DNA of 64,000 nt from positions 301,898 to 365,897 of the forward strand of contig NZ_JAASQT010000003.1 of the NCBI RefSeq assembly GCF_011761985.1, given 5' to 3'. Shown here piece by piece: positions 17,016 through 27,055 of this stretch. Under the pieces are notes generated by a model that was given only the letters and a program-made list of their open reading frames with translations, searched no databases and was not told the origin of the DNA. Position 1 is the first letter of the stretch; every line of letters starts with the position of its first letter. This stretch comes from Brevundimonas terrae (lineage in GTDB: Bacteria > Pseudomonadota > Alphaproteobacteria > Caulobacterales > Caulobacteraceae). The position numbers and the translations under genes were made by a program.

Positions 17016-18080
17016 ATGCCAAGATCAGAATCGATCAACCTTGATACCCTTCGCCAACTCACCAGAAAGGTGCAGTCGCGACCGGTGACAGACCAGACTC
17101 GTCTCGTCATGACTCTGGCCGATGCCTATGCCCGTTTTCAGGGGCCACAGACCATTCACGGCAAGCTGGGCACTGTGTTTGTCGAGCTAGTGCGCGTTGT
17201 CGAACACGATGTGCGCCGTGGCCTGTCGCGCCGCCTTGGCTCTGCCGACTGGCTGCCGGTCGAACTGGCGCGTGATCTGGCCCGCGACGAGATCGAGATC
17301 GCCACGCCGGTGATTTCCGCCAGCCCCCTGCTCAACGAAAACGACCTGTTACAGCTTCTGGCCACGGCCACGACCGAGCACCGGCTACAGGTCGCCCTGC
17401 GTCCGGGGCTTGCGGCCAAGGTTTCGCAGGCCATTCTGGACAGTGACGAGCCTCTGCTGCTGACGGCGCTGGCGTCAAACATCTATGCCCAACTGCCCGA
17501 TGACGGTCTGGAGCGTCTGGTCGATGCCTCGCAGAATATTGTCGGCATCCGCCAGCCCCTGTGCGCCCATCCGGCCCTTGATGAAGCCTTGGCCGAGCGC
17601 CTCTATCGCTGGGTCGCCAATACGCTGCAAGACGACCTGTGTGCGCGCTTCCCGCACCATGCCGCCAAGCTGAAACTGGCCATGAGCGACACCGTCCAAC
17701 AGTTGCAAGACGCCCGTATCGCCATGCGTATGCATGATAGCGGCCGCCTGACCCCTGCCAGCCTGATGCGGTTTGTGCGCGAGAACCGCCACACCCTTTT
17801 TCTGCAATCCCTGTGTCTGCTGGCCGAGATTCGCACGGACGAACTGGATTCCCTGATCCGTCGCCCCAGTGCGCGCCATTTCTATCTGGCCTGTCTTGCC
17901 GCCGGTATCGACCGTGCGGCCTTCCCCGATGTGCTGGAAGGACTGCGCCGTCAGGGCATGAGCCTGCCTCCGCCCTTGCTGGACAGCGAGCTACGCCTTG
18001 GCGAACGCGACCGCTATCAGGCCAAGCTGGAACTTCGGGCCATTGTCGACTGCCTTGGCAACGCCTCCGCTTTGCACTGA
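17016..18080 (+). CDS. DUF2336 domain-containing protein (first copy)
   Basis: 354 residues, cytoplasmic, helical, with repeated ARDEIEIATPVISASPLLNENDLLQLL and similar blocks that define DUF2336, a family concentrated in Alphaproteobacteria. No catalytic motif is visible. A second member lies 2.5 kb away in the opposite direction with an Hpt protein between them. Start uncertain: ATG 17016 has no ribosome site; a TTG at 17001 has GGAG ten bases upstream. Confidence 0.82.
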   Translation: MPRSESINLDTLRQLTRKVQSRPVTDQTRLVMTLADAYARFQGPQTIHGKLGTVFVELVRVVEHDVRRGLSRRLGSADWLPVELARDLARDEIEIATPVISASPLLNENDLLQLLATATTEHRLQVALRPGLAAKVSQAILDSDEPLLLTALASNIYAQLPDDGLERLVDASQNIVGIRQPLCAHPALDEALAERLYRWVANTLQDDLCARFPHHAAKLKLAMSDTVQQLQDARIAMRMHDSGRLTPASLMRFVRENRHTLFLQSLCLLAEIRTDELDSLIRRPSARHFYLACLAAGIDRAAFPDVLEGLRRQGMSLPPPLLDSELRLGERDRYQAKLELRAIVDCLGNASALH

Positions 18081-18143
18081 TACCATTCGATTAATTGTCA
18101 CTCAGCATTTGACTTGGACGCCAAGCTCGGCTTGCCTGACACC

Positions 18144-18923
18144 GTGACCCAGACAGCGCCACTTCCGACCCTGCATTTTGTTGCCAGCGACCGTCCCGAG
18201 GCGCGCGAGGCCTGCCAGCGCCTGCAAGACCGCTATGGCATTGTGCCGCTCAAGGATGCCGACATCATCGTGGCACTGGGCGGCGACGGCTTCATGCTGG
18301 AAACCCTGCACACCAACCTCAAAATGCAAAAGCCGGTCTTTGGCATGAACTGGGGTTCGGTCGGTTTCCTGATGAACGACTATTGTGAGGACAACCTGCC
18401 CGAACGGCTGGCCGAAGCCGACCGGACGATCCTGCACCCGTTGCAAATGGATGCGTGGGTGGAAAGCGGACAGGTCCATAGCGGACTGGCCATCAACGAA
18501 GTGTCGCTGCTGCGTCAGACCCGCCAGACGGCCAAGCTGCGCGTCAGCATCAATGACAAGGTGCGCCTCGAAGAACTAACCTGCGACGGGTGTCTGGTGG
18601 CCACCCCTGCCGGATCGACCGCCTATAATCTGTCGGCCCACGGTCCGATCATCCCGCTGGATGCGCCCAGTCTGGCCCTGACCCCGATCAGCGCGTTTCG
18701 TCCGCGTCGCTGGCGCGGGGCTCTGCTGTCGCACACCGCCAAGGTTCGCTTTGATGTTCTGGAAGCCGACAAGCGTCCCGTTTCTGCCACCGCCGACAAT
18801 TTCGAGGTCCGCCGCGTCCATCGTGTAGAGGTTCGCGAGCGCCGCGATATCAGCCTGACCATGATGTTCGATGCGGGCCGCACCTATGAGGAACGCGTGC
18901 TGGCCGAACAGTTCGCGGGATAA
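18144..18923 (+). CDS. nadK: NAD kinase
   Basis: Makes NADP from NAD and ATP. GGDG, the phosphate-binding and catalytic motif, is at residues 46-49, and the NAD site [18 protein letters not shown] follows near 159-176; NE of the conserved NE/D motif is in LAINEVSL. Length 259 fits alphaproteobacterial members. No ATG fits; the GTG at 18144 gives the normal short N-terminus ([12 protein letters not shown]), while a TTG at 18114 would add ten residues. Confidence 0.92.
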   Translation: MTQTAPLPTLHFVASDRPEAREACQRLQDRYGIVPLKDADIIVALGGDGFMLETLHTNLKMQKPVFGMNWGSVGFLMNDYCEDNLPERLAEADRTILHPLQMDAWVESGQVHSGLAINEVSLLRQTRQTAKLRVSINDKVRLEELTCDGCLVATPAGSTAYNLSAHGPIIPLDAPSLALTPISAFRPRRWRGALLSHTAKVRFDVLEADKRPVSATADNFEVRRVHRVEVRERRDISLTMMFDAGRTYEERVLAEQFAG

Positions 18924-18986
18924 ATTACAGAAATTCTTAAGCCCGAGGCTGCAGACTATAAAGCCAGTCTAGGTAAGGATAGTTCA

Positions 18987-19463
18987 GTGACCCAACGGCC
19001 CGAAATGATCCGCCGTCCCAACATCCTGCGTTCCAAGGTCGGTGGAAGCTTTGGCGGTATTGATGCCGCCGCGGTTGCCCGCGCCGAAGAAGCCCTCAAA
19101 ACCCTGTCGTCCCAGTTCGGGCAATGGCTACAGGACGAGATGGTCAAGCTGGAAGCCGCCGAAAATGCTATTCGTAGCGAGGGCTATAACGCACAGACCG
19201 CCGAGGCCCTTTATTTTCGTGCCCATGACCTCAAGGGTCTTGGCACCACCTACGAATATCCGCTGGTCACCCGTGTCGCAGGCAGCCTGTGCCGCCTGAT
19301 GGATGACGCCGAACATCGGCTGAATGCGCCATGGCCCTTGATCGAAGCCCATATCTCGGCCATCCGCGCCATTGTCCGAGACAAGATCCAAGCCGAGGAT
19401 CATCCGGTGGGCCGCGAACTGGCCGAGGCGCTGGAAGCCGAGGTCAAAGCGTTTCGCACCTAG
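18987..19463 (+). CDS. Hpt (histidine phosphotransfer) domain protein
   Basis: 158 residues. The segment LYFRAHDLKGLGTTYEYP carries the phosphorylatable histidine H80 in the four-helix bundle of an Hpt domain. As a stand-alone domain it would relay phosphate between a hybrid histidine kinase and a response regulator. GTG start with AAGGA nine bases upstream. No kinase gene is nearby; the two DUF2336 genes on either side are candidate partners by position only. Confidence 0.85.
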   Translation: MTQRPEMIRRPNILRSKVGGSFGGIDAAAVARAEEALKTLSSQFGQWLQDEMVKLEAAENAIRSEGYNAQTAEALYFRAHDLKGLGTTYEYPLVTRVAGSLCRLMDDAEHRLNAPWPLIEAHISAIRAIVRDKIQAEDHPVGRELAEALEAEVKAFRT

Positions 19464-19475
19464 GCGTTCCGACGA

Positions 19476-20630
19476 CTAGGCCACCGCAATACGCGGACGT
19501 GCGGCATAGGCATGATCGCGTGTCGGCACCATATCCAGCCGGTCCATCAGGTAATCCAGATCGTCACGGCCCAGAGTGTTCATCTGGGTCATGAAACGCT
19601 CCAGCATGCGCTGACGGAACGCCTCGGCATCCAGCTCTGCACCCTCTGCCTGAATATTGCGCCATGTATCGACGGCAGCGCGAAACGCAGAGAACAGGCG
19701 CGGCGGCAATCCACCACGGTCATAGATTGCCCGCAGGCCCAGTGGTCCGGCATCATGGATCATCAGCCAGGCACGATGGTGCGGCACCTGCGCCAGAACA
19801 GACAGACCATGCTCGAACAAGGCCATCTGCCCCCGCGCCACAGCGCGTAACAGCAGTGAGGCGTTCAGCGCCCTGCGGGCATGAAGCGTGCGGACGAATT
19901 CCGGCACATTCTGGCTGCGGATCGCTTCATCCAGCAGGTCCAGCGTCGCCCTTTCGCGGGCAAAGTCCGACAGGCGCACCGCCGCTTCAAGCGGCACCTT
20001 ATGGCGGGTGATCAGATGCTGCTTCACCTGCTCGGTCGCCACCAGAACCAGACGGTCCACTATGGACGGCGGCAGGATGTGACGATTGGCCAGCGTGGCG
20101 ACGGTTTCCTCGTCATGGCCAAAACGGTCGACCGCAATCGACATGGCCCGCTCGGAAAAATCGGCATTGTCATTGGCCGCCAGACGACGAACCGCCTCGA
20201 TACCCGCATCCGAGGCCACAACCTCGGCCACGTCGCGGTTCAAGCCGTGACGCGAGGCCACCGCAATCTGTGCGTGGGTGCGTCCGGCCCGTATAATGGC
20301 GATCAGGTCATCATCGCCAAAGACCGGCGACTGGCTGATCATCGGAATGGCAATCGTGTCGATATCGGCCGCCAGACGCAGAGCCACCTCGGTCGGCATC
20401 AGCGTCGAAGCCCGCAGCGTCACAGACAATGCCCGCCGGACCAGCTCGGCCGCATCACGCGACAAAAAGGCAATCACCTTTTGCGCGGCGGCTCTCTCTT
20501 CGTCGGACATATCCATACGGTCCATGCTGCGGCACAGTTTATGTGTCGCAGTGGCACGTTCCTCCTCGACCTCTGAACGGATCAGAAGTTTCAGATCAGT
20601 CTCGTTCACAAGGAGGGAACCACTCGCCAT
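19476..20630 (-). CDS. DUF2336 domain-containing protein (second copy)
   Basis: 384 residues, soluble, helical. It shows the DUF2336 signature ALRLAADIDTIAIPMISQSPVFGDDDLIAIIRAG near 84-118, comparable to IEIATPVISASPLLNENDLL in the first copy. The Hpt gene converges on it and ends 12 bases away. Start ATG at 20630; a near-CtrA box (TTAA-N7-TTAC at 20688-20702) lies upstream. Function unknown. Confidence 0.84.
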   Translation of the reverse strand: MASGSLLVNETDLKLLIRSEVEEERATATHKLCRSMDRMDMSDEERAAAQKVIAFLSRDAAELVRRALSVTLRASTLMPTEVALRLAADIDTIAIPMISQSPVFGDDDLIAIIRAGRTHAQIAVASRHGLNRDVAEVVASDAGIEAVRRLAANDNADFSERAMSIAVDRFGHDEETVATLANRHILPPSIVDRLVLVATEQVKQHLITRHKVPLEAAVRLSDFARERATLDLLDEAIRSQNVPEFVRTLHARRALNASLLLRAVARGQMALFEHGLSVLAQVPHHRAWLMIHDAGPLGLRAIYDRGGLPPRLFSAFRAAVDTWRNIQAEGAELDAEAFRQRMLERFMTQMNTLGRDDLDYLMDRLDMVPTRDHAYAARPRIAVA

Positions 20631-20687
20631 GATACCGCTCTCAAATCGAAATTTCAGGATTTAAGCCAAAGCTTAACCATCAGCACG

Positions 20688-20702
20688 TTAATCGAACGTT
20701 AC
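20688..20702 (-). promoter_or_regulatory. Near-consensus CtrA box upstream of the second DUF2336 gene
   Basis: TTAA-N7-TTAC, one mismatch from the CtrA consensus TTAA-N7-TTAA, 58 bases before the start codon. Weak on its own. Confidence 0.35.
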
Positions 20703-20766
20703 GATTTGATACAAGAGCAAAACGGACTCAATTGTGCCGTTTTTGCACATTGGTGTTATTTGCTCG

Positions 20767-21543
20767 TCAAACAGGGTCGCTAAAGGCACCCTTGAAGTGA
20801 CTACTTTCGCCCTGATTGAGCAAGAGCGCCAACAATCCCTGATCCTGCTTCAGACGGTCCAGACGCGCCGCCAGTGCCAGTTCCTTGTCACTGAGAGATG
20901 GCATGGCCGGTTTGTCCGCCCCGCCCAGAATCGGCGTTGCGCCCCCTGCGGTGCTTTGCAGATTGGCATAGACCTCGGCCACCGTGGCGGCACGGCCCTG
21001 CTTGTAGAAGATCGAACGGTTGGCCGATGCCGCATCGGGGAACAGGGACGCCGCACTGCTATTGGGGCGCGCATGCATGGCCTCGATCAGACGCGCCGCG
21101 CCTGCCGGTCCCAAAAAGTGCGCGGCATACAGATCGCCGCCATTCGGCTCTCGGCCCGTGCGGCCACGCAAGTATGAAGCATTGGAGGCGGTCAGTTCTC
21201 CGGCCATGGTCGAGGCCGCCTGCGGATCAAAGCGCAGGTCCAGCACCACATTGCGGGCCGATCCCCTCACCTGCCAGCGCCCGTCGCCGCCCTGATAGAT
21301 CAGATCCGCATACTGGCCATAGCCATGCTTGTGGCCATGCTGTTTGACGGTGGACAGCCAAGTTTGTTCGATGAACTGGAACAGGCCGGACGCCGAAGAG
21401 GTCCGCGCCTTGGCATCGGGATTAAACCCGCTTTCGCGACGTGCGGTCTTCATCAGGAAATCGAAATCGACACCCGTCGTCGAAGAGGCCCGCCGGATGG
21501 CTGCCTCTACGCCTCTTGAAGAAGGAATCGCTCCAACGCTCAT
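20767..21543 (-). CDS. Lytic transglycosylase (SLT domain)
   Basis: 258 residues. The SLT active site is clear: catalytic E37 in TARRESGFNPDAKA, then SSASGLFQFIEQTWL. Such enzymes cut glycan strands of peptidoglycan to let envelope machines pass. There is no obvious signal peptide, so export may use the flagellar or another secretion route, or the start may be wrong (no ribosome site before the ATG). A perfect CtrA box lies 24 bases upstream, which in Caulobacterales points to cell-cycle control, as for flagellar and pilus genes. Confidence 0.86.
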   Translation of the reverse strand: MSVGAIPSSRGVEAAIRRASSTTGVDFDFLMKTARRESGFNPDAKARTSSASGLFQFIEQTWLSTVKQHGHKHGYGQYADLIYQGGDGRWQVRGSARNVVLDLRFDPQAASTMAGELTASNASYLRGRTGREPNGGDLYAAHFLGPAGAARLIEAMHARPNSSAASLFPDAASANRSIFYKQGRAATVAEVYANLQSTAGGATPILGGADKPAMPSLSDKELALAARLDRLKQDQGLLALLLNQGESSHFKGAFSDPV

Positions 21544-21566
21544 ATGCTAACGGTCGCTAACCAAGG

Positions 21567-21581
21567 TTAACGACACCTTAA
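21567..21581. promoter_or_regulatory. CtrA-binding site (perfect TTAA-N7-TTAA)
   Basis: TTAA-CGACACC-TTAAC, an exact match to the known CtrA consensus, in the divergent region between the lytic transglycosylase and a TonB gene. A CcrM methylation site (GAATC, 21603-21607) lies close by. Confidence 0.75.
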
Positions 21582-21710
21582 CACGGAACCGCTGCCGTTA
21601 ACGAATCGGTATTGAAAACAGGCTGCAAGCCCGTTTGTCCACAAAACGCCGTAATCCAAGCGCTGCAATACCCTCAGGTCTGGGGAGGCCTGCGATTGGA
21701 GGCGCAGATC

Positions 21711-22454
21711 ATGATGATGATGACGCGTGCTGTTGGCGGAGCGAATCTGTCCGCCATTCTCGATCACCGCCCGACGAATCTGTCGTCGCGACGTATGTGG
21801 ATTGCCTTGTTGGGGACCGCGCTGGCCGCCCATGTGGGTGTCGGTCTGTTCCTCTATCACCAGAAGTTCGAAATCACCCTTGCGCCGCAAACGGCACCGG
21901 AAGTTCCTAGAACCATCGTCTATCTGGACCCGCCGCCCAAGCCGCTGGAGCCCGAGGTCGCCAAGGCGGCCCCTGCCCCTGCGCCCAAGCTGAACAGGCC
22001 CGAACAGGTCATCGAAAGCCCCGTGCCGCCACTGGTGTCACCGGTCAATGATGCGCCAGCAACGGCCACGGGACCGGCGATCACCCTGTCCACGCCCGTT
22101 GCCCCCGATGCCACCGGCACGAAACCGGCCGCCACGCCCGCGCCTAATCCGCCGTCTGTCATCACCCGTCCCAACTGGATCCAGCAACCGACAGCGGACC
22201 AACTGATGCGGGCCTATCCCGATGCCGCCATCGAGCGCGGCATTTCAGGCAATGCAGTTCTGAACTGCGCGGTGCGGGTCAATGGCACACTGACGGACTG
22301 TCAGGTCACGTCGGAAACGCCTGCGCGTAACGGCTTTGGCCGCGCCGCCACCAACCTGTCGCGCTATTTCCGCATGAGCCCGCAGACTGTGGACGGCCAA
22401 GCCGTTGACGGTGCGCGTGTTACGGTCGGAATCCGCTTCGATCTGACGGATTAA
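21711..22454 (+). CDS. TonB family energy transducer
   Basis: 247 residues. One membrane anchor (about 28-47), a long Pro/Ala/Lys-rich periplasmic spacer (about 65-150), and a C-terminal TonB domain (about 160-247) with [24 protein letters not shown] and [24 protein letters not shown]. It would pass proton-motive energy from ExbBD to outer membrane receptors, though stand-alone TonB-like proteins also have other envelope roles. GGAGG lies eight bases before the first of four consecutive ATG codons at the start. Converges with the next gene, overlapping by 35 bases. Confidence 0.86.
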   Translation: MMMMTRAVGGANLSAILDHRPTNLSSRRMWIALLGTALAAHVGVGLFLYHQKFEITLAPQTAPEVPRTIVYLDPPPKPLEPEVAKAAPAPAPKLNRPEQVIESPVPPLVSPVNDAPATATGPAITLSTPVAPDATGTKPAATPAPNPPSVITRPNWIQQPTADQLMRAYPDAAIERGISGNAVLNCAVRVNGTLTDCQVTSETPARNGFGRAATNLSRYFRMSPQTVDGQAVDGARVTVGIRFDLTD

Positions 22455-23466
22455 GCACACGATGGGGATCGAGGGTCCGTTCGGTCACGGACTGGCCCTC
22501 GATCTCGGCGCGTAACTGGTTGGCGACCAACGGGGCCAACAGCCAGCCATTGCGGCGCGGGGCCAGCGCCACATAAAGTCCGTTGCCCACTTCCCCCACC
22601 AGCGGCAGACCATCGGGCGATGCCCCGCGCACACCGGCCCGCCATTCGAGCTCGATCGGGCGCGGTTCTTCACCCAATAGCGCCCATGCCGCCGCCAGCA
22701 TGGCCTCGCAGCATTCCATATCCGGCTCCAGATCGCGCACACCGGCTTCCATGCTGGCGCCGATCACGCTGCCGCCCGCAAACGGCCCTGCATTGACCGG
22801 GGCGACATAGGCCCCCTCGCCACGCAGCACATGGTCGCTCAATCGCTCACGGGTAATGCCGATCAGACCACGGATCGGGACGATGCTGTCGATAATGCGC
22901 GTCACCGCATCCGGCAGGCCCACAATGGCCGCCGCCGCCCCTGTGGCCAGCACCAGTTTGGGCGCGCTGACAACACCTTCGGATGTCACCACCAGCCAGT
23001 CATCCCCCTCGCGGAAGATAGCCTCGGCAGTGGCGTTGATGCGGGTAACCCCCTCGCCCATCACTTCCAGCGCCGCAACAGGGTCCAGCTTGGCATCCTC
23101 GTGCGTCAGCAGGGTCTGGCTGGCGGCGTCATAGCTATGGGCGAAGTCGTGGCGCTGCATCTGCAGCATCAGGCGCTCGGCCCCCTCGCCACGCCATTCG
23201 GCAGGCATCTCCTGAAGATCAATGCCGGTGCGTGTCGCAAACACATCCCACAGCATCCGGCTCATTTTCAGCATATCGCCGACATGCACCGGCAGGCCGT
23301 CAATCGCCGCCTCCATGGCAGGGGCGATCATCCCCGCCGCCACAGCAGACGCAGAAGGCGTATCAGGTGCCACCACAGTTACGGCATGTCCGGCCAGTTT
23401 CAGCTCGGCGGCCGTTGCAAGGCCAAAAGCCCCTGCGCCAATGATGACGATATCGGGTGAAGTCAT
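22420..23466 (-). CDS. FAD-dependent oxidoreductase, DAO/ThiO family
   Basis: 348 residues. The N-terminal dinucleotide fold [10 protein letters not shown] (G10-G15) binds FAD; the body follows the D-amino acid oxidase fold with LVLATGAAA and the C-terminal [23 protein letters not shown] that closes over the flavin. Glycine oxidase (ThiO) and D-amino acid oxidase are the likeliest roles; no thiamine genes are near, so neither can be chosen. The 35-base overlap with tonB at the 3' ends is unusual but both frames look real. Confidence 0.85.
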   Translation of the reverse strand: MTSPDIVIIGAGAFGLATAAELKLAGHAVTVVAPDTPSASAVAAGMIAPAMEAAIDGLPVHVGDMLKMSRMLWDVFATRTGIDLQEMPAEWRGEGAERLMLQMQRHDFAHSYDAASQTLLTHEDAKLDPVAALEVMGEGVTRINATAEAIFREGDDWLVVTSEGVVSAPKLVLATGAAAAIVGLPDAVTRIIDSIVPIRGLIGITRERLSDHVLRGEGAYVAPVNAGPFAGGSVIGASMEAGVRDLEPDMECCEAMLAAAWALLGEEPRPIELEWRAGVRGASPDGLPLVGEVGNGLYVALAPRRNGWLLAPLVANQLRAEIEGQSVTERTLDPHRVLNPSDRSGFRP

Positions 23467-23489
23467 GAGAAATTACTGGCGCAGAATTA

Positions 23490-23525
23490 AAAAAGAGGCA
23501 CGGAAGTCCTTCGACCGCCCGTGCC
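23490..23525 (-). terminator. Terminator of pckG
   Basis: GGCACGG / CCGTGCC stem with a 15-base loop, followed on the minus strand by TCTTTTTTAAT. It lies 23 bases after the pckG stop. Confidence 0.78.
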
Positions 23526-23547
23526 CCGATTTCAAGTCGCTATGCGA

Positions 23548-25395
23548 TTATTCCGCTGCGAGGCGGGCCGCACGCGCATCTTCCAGACGCTTGGTAAGGG
23601 CCGCATGCTGGTCCCACAGGGCTTGCGGAAGACGATCACCGAACTTCTCGTAGAAGGCCGGAATCAGGCTGGCTTCTTCGGTCCAGACCTCGGCATCGAC
23701 GTCCAGCAGCGTCGAAAGCTGGGCATCGCTCAGTTCCACACCCGACAGGTCCAGAGCTTCGCGCGACGGTACATGGCCAACCGGCGTGCTGACAGCCTCG
23801 GCCTTACCTTCCAGACGATCCACAACCCATTTCAGGACGCGGATATTGTCGCCAAAGCCCGGCCACACGAACTTGCCGTCCTGATCCTTACGGAACCAGT
23901 TGACGAAGAAGAAGCGCGGCAGCTTGGAAGCGTCCGGTGCCGATGCACCAACCTTCAGCCAGTGGTTGAAGTAGTCGCCCATATTGTAACCGCAGAACGG
24001 CAGCATGGCGAACGGGTCACGGCGCAGTTCGCCGACCTTGTTTTCAGCCGCAGCCGTACCTTCCGAGGCGACGGTCGAGCCGAGGAACACACCGTGCTCC
24101 CAGTCAAACGCTTCGGTCACCAGCGGCACAGCCGAGGCGCGACGACCACCGAAAAGGATAGCGTCGATCGGCACACCGGCCGGATCTTCCCACTCCGGTG
24201 CGATCGACGGGCACTGACCGGCCCAGACGGCGAAACGCGCGTTCGGGTGGGCGGCAGGCTCGCCCGACGACGGATCGTGCGGCTGGCCCTTCCAGTTGGT
24301 CAACCCTTCAGGCGCTTCCTTGGTCAGACCTTCCCACCAGACGTCGTTGTCTGCAGTCAGGGCGACATTGGTGAAGACCGTGTCTTTCACCAGCGAATCC
24401 AGAGCGTTCTTGTTGGTGTTGCGACTGGTGCCCGGTGCCACGCCGAAGAAGCCCGCTTCCGGGTTCACGGCATACAGGCGACCATCGGTGCCATAACGCA
24501 TCCATGCGATATCGTCGCCGACCGTCTCAGCCTTCCAGCCGTCCAGCGTCGGTTGCAGCATGGCGAGGTTGGTCTTGCCACAGGCCGACGGGAAGGCCGC
24601 AGCGACGTATTTCACAACGCCTTCAGGGCTGGTCAGCTTGAGGATGAGCATGTGCTCGGCCAGCCATCCCTCGTCGCGGGCCATGACCGAAGCGATACGC
24701 AGCGCATAGCATTTCTTGCCCAACAGGGCGTTGCCGCCATAGCCCGAGCCATACGACCAGATTTCGCGCGTTTCAGGATAGTGGACGATCCACTTGTCGT
24801 CATTGCACGGCCACGCGACATCGGCCTGACCTTCGGCCAGCGGTGCGCCCAGCGTGTGGACCGCCGGAACGAACACGCCATCGGTGCCCAGTTGTTCCAG
24901 AGCGCCCTTGCCCATACGGGTCATGATGCCCATCGATACAGCCACATAGCCGCTGTCGGTGATTTCTACGCCCAGAGCCGAGATGTGCGAACCCAGCGGG
25001 CCCATGCAGAACGGCACCACATACATGGTGCGGCCCTTCATGCAGCCATCGAACAGGCCGTCCATGCGTGAACGCATTTCAACCGGATCGGCCCAGTTGT
25101 TGGTCGGGCCGGCATCGGCCTGATCTTGCGAGCAGATGAAGGTGCGGCTTTCGACGCGAGCCACATCCTTGGGATCGGAGGCGGCATAATAGCAACCCGG
25201 ACGCTTGGACTGATCCAGTGCCTTCAGCGTGCCCTTGCCGATCAGGTCAGCAATGATGGCCGATTTCTCGGCTTCAGAGCCGTCACACCAATGCACACGG
25301 TCCGGCTTGGTCAAAGCTGCGATCTGCGACACCCAGGCGACAAGGCCTTCGTGTTGCGTCGGGGCCGGAAGAAGGCCGGGGATGGATTGGCTCAC
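23548..25395 (-). CDS. pckG: Phosphoenolpyruvate carboxykinase (GTP)
   Basis: Converts oxaloacetate and GTP to phosphoenolpyruvate, the entry to gluconeogenesis. Length (615) and motifs are of the GTP-dependent family: the P-loop [12 protein letters not shown], the [27 protein letters not shown] block, and [19 protein letters not shown] near the C-terminus. The GTG at 25395 has AAGGAG six bases upstream; a GTG seven codons earlier would contain that site. Upstream lies a cluster of short palindromes. Monocistronic with its own terminator. Confidence 0.95.
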   Translation of the reverse strand: MSQSIPGLLPAPTQHEGLVAWVSQIAALTKPDRVHWCDGSEAEKSAIIADLIGKGTLKALDQSKRPGCYYAASDPKDVARVESRTFICSQDQADAGPTNNWADPVEMRSRMDGLFDGCMKGRTMYVVPFCMGPLGSHISALGVEITDSGYVAVSMGIMTRMGKGALEQLGTDGVFVPAVHTLGAPLAEGQADVAWPCNDDKWIVHYPETREIWSYGSGYGGNALLGKKCYALRIASVMARDEGWLAEHMLILKLTSPEGVVKYVAAAFPSACGKTNLAMLQPTLDGWKAETVGDDIAWMRYGTDGRLYAVNPEAGFFGVAPGTSRNTNKNALDSLVKDTVFTNVALTADNDVWWEGLTKEAPEGLTNWKGQPHDPSSGEPAAHPNARFAVWAGQCPSIAPEWEDPAGVPIDAILFGGRRASAVPLVTEAFDWEHGVFLGSTVASEGTAAAENKVGELRRDPFAMLPFCGYNMGDYFNHWLKVGASAPDASKLPRFFFVNWFRKDQDGKFVWPGFGDNIRVLKWVVDRLEGKAEAVSTPVGHVPSREALDLSGVELSDAQLSTLLDVDAEVWTEEASLIPAFYEKFGDRLPQALWDQHAALTKRLEDARAARLAAE

Positions 25396-25503
25396 GTCAC
25401 GCTCCTTAGCGTCCACTTACTGGGACAGTTGTGACGCGAAAGAACACCACGATCACAACAGGTTTCAGCGGCCAATGGACCGCACCGTCCGCTAGGTCAA
25501 GAC

Positions 25504-25542
25504 TTTGCAAACCAATGTTGCGATGCAATAATTTGGATTATT
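25504..25542. promoter_or_regulatory. Three tandem palindromes upstream of pckG
   Basis: TTTGCAAA (25504-25511), TTGC-GAT-GCAA (25518-25528) and AATAAT-TTGG-ATTATT (25527-25542) within 39 bases, about 110-150 bases before the pckG start and also just upstream of the divergent methyltransferase gene. Likely binding sites for one or more regulators. Confidence 0.45.
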
Positions 25543-25599
25543 CCAGATTCTGCTTAATTCTTATGGGCGTGTGCAGCGTCCACGCGCTAAGTCTTCGGT

Positions 25600-26232
25600 A
25601 TGCAGACAATGGACACACAGCAGACTGCGCCCTCGGGCGGTCTTTTTTCACCCGCTGCCGCGCGCAATAGCGACGCGATTCTGGGTTTGCTGTCGGCACA
25701 TCTTCCCGCGCGCGGCCATGTTCTTGAAATTGCATCCGGTTCCGGCCAGCACGCGATGGCTGCGGCGCGCGCCCTGCCCGATATTGTCTGGCAGCCGTCC
25801 GACCCATCATCCGAGGCCCTGCAAAGCATTGAGGCATGGCGCACGGCGGATCCCCTGCCCAACCTGCGCGCGCCGTTGCGCGTGGACATGACGGCCCCCG
25901 ATACATGGCCAGAACAGACATATGATGCCATCGCCTGCATCAACATGATCCATATCAGCCCTTGGCAAGCGACCGAGGGCCTGATGGCATTGGCAGGCCA
26001 GGTGCTGCCGGTCGGGGGCCTTCTCTATCTTTACGGGCCTTATCTGGAAAAAGACGTGCCGCTGGCCCCGTCCAATGCCGCCTTTGACGAGAGCCTGAAA
26101 AGCCGCAACCCCGCATGGGGTCTGCGGGACAGCCGCGATGTCTCGCTTGAGGCCAAAAAGCACGGGCTGCGCTTTACCCGCCGTGTCGAGATGCAGGCCA
26201 ATAATATCAGCCTGATGTACCGCCGCTTCTGA
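25600..26232 (+). CDS. DUF938 family SAM-dependent methyltransferase
   Basis: 210 residues. It starts with PAAARNSDAIL(GL)L and the SAM-binding motif HVLEIASGSGQHA near 40-52, then WQPSDPSSEAL and the NMIHISPWQATEGLM block typical of DUF938 proteins. The substrate of the family is unknown. A second ATG three codons in is possible as start. Divergent from pckG. Confidence 0.85.
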   Translation: MQTMDTQQTAPSGGLFSPAAARNSDAILGLLSAHLPARGHVLEIASGSGQHAMAAARALPDIVWQPSDPSSEALQSIEAWRTADPLPNLRAPLRVDMTAPDTWPEQTYDAIACINMIHISPWQATEGLMALAGQVLPVGGLLYLYGPYLEKDVPLAPSNAAFDESLKSRNPAWGLRDSRDVSLEAKKHGLRFTRRVEMQANNISLMYRRF

Positions 26233-26287
26233 TCCTTTCTAAAACCGTCGCCAGAGCGTAAACACCCGCCCTGACCGGAGACTCCCC

Positions 26288-27055
26288 ATGGCCTTTATCC
26301 GCACCTATGACGGCGACGAACCCGTTCGCATCAACAAATGGCTGGGCCAGTCAGGCGTCTGCTCGCGCCGTGAGGCCGAAGCCCTGATTGCCAAGGGCTT
26401 TGTCACCATTGACGGCGAGATTGTGCGCGATGCCGGTCGCAAGATCGAAAAGGGCCAGACCCTGACGCTCGATAATGATGCCGAAGAAGCGCTTCAATCC
26501 GGCATCACCATCATTCTGCACAAGCCGGTCGGCTATGTTTCGGGCCAGCCGGAACCGGGCAAGATTCCCGCCGTGCGCCTGCTCTCGTTCAAGAACCGCG
26601 ACGATGACGGCTATATCCCGCGCCGCGACGAGAGCTTGCCCCCGATCGGTCGCCTCGACGAGGATTCACGCGGCTTGCTGCTGCTGTCGTCGGACGGCGT
26701 GGTCGCCAAGGCTGTGATCGGCCCTGAATCGGAACTAGACAAGGAATATCTGGTCCGCGTCGACGGCACGATCACCCAGACCAAGCTCAACCTGCTGCGT
26801 CAAGGTCTGGAGCTGGACGGGCGCAAGCTGAAACCGGCCAAGGTCGATCTGATCCGTGGACAGGACCTGCGCTTCATCCTGAAGGAAGGCCGCAAACGCC
26901 AGATCCGCCGGATGTGCGAAATGGTCGATCTGGATGTTATCGACCTGTTCCGCATCCGCGTCGGCCCGCTGTCTCTGGGTTCCCTGCCCGAAGGCCGCTG
27001 GCGTCATATCACGCCAGCAGAACGTGAAGCCCTCATCAAGGGCAGCGTCGGCTAG
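26288..27055 (+). CDS. 16S/23S rRNA pseudouridine synthase, RsuA/RluB/RluF family
   Basis: 255 residues. An S4 RNA-binding domain (about 12-60: VRINKWLGQSGVCSRREAEALI) precedes the catalytic domain with LHKPVGYVSG and the active-site D124 in GRLDEDSRGLLLLSSDG, then KEGRKRQIRRMCE. The DEDS sequence after GRL resembles RluF (modifies U2604 of 23S rRNA) more than RluB or RsuA, but the assignment within the family is tentative. Overlaps the convergent regulator gene by four bases. Confidence 0.9.
   Translation: MAFIRTYDGDEPVRINKWLGQSGVCSRREAEALIAKGFVTIDGEIVRDAGRKIEKGQTLTLDNDAEEALQSGITIILHKPVGYVSGQPEPGKIPAVRLLSFKNRDDDGYIPRRDESLPPIGRLDEDSRGLLLLSSDGVVAKAVIGPESELDKEYLVRVDGTITQTKLNLLRQGLELDGRKLKPAKVDLIRGQDLRFILKEGRKRQIRRMCEMVDLDVIDLFRIRVGPLSLGSLPEGRWRHITPAEREALIKGSVG

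Noticed and set aside
20661..20676. TTAA-N8-TTAA pair as a CtrA site (another near 59813-59828)
   Set aside because: Spacing is eight, whereas CtrA needs seven; only the 21567 site fits exactly.
23521..25071. Open frame of 516 codons on the plus strand opposite pckG
   Set aside because: Shadow of a firmly identified gene, no ribosome site, no domain.
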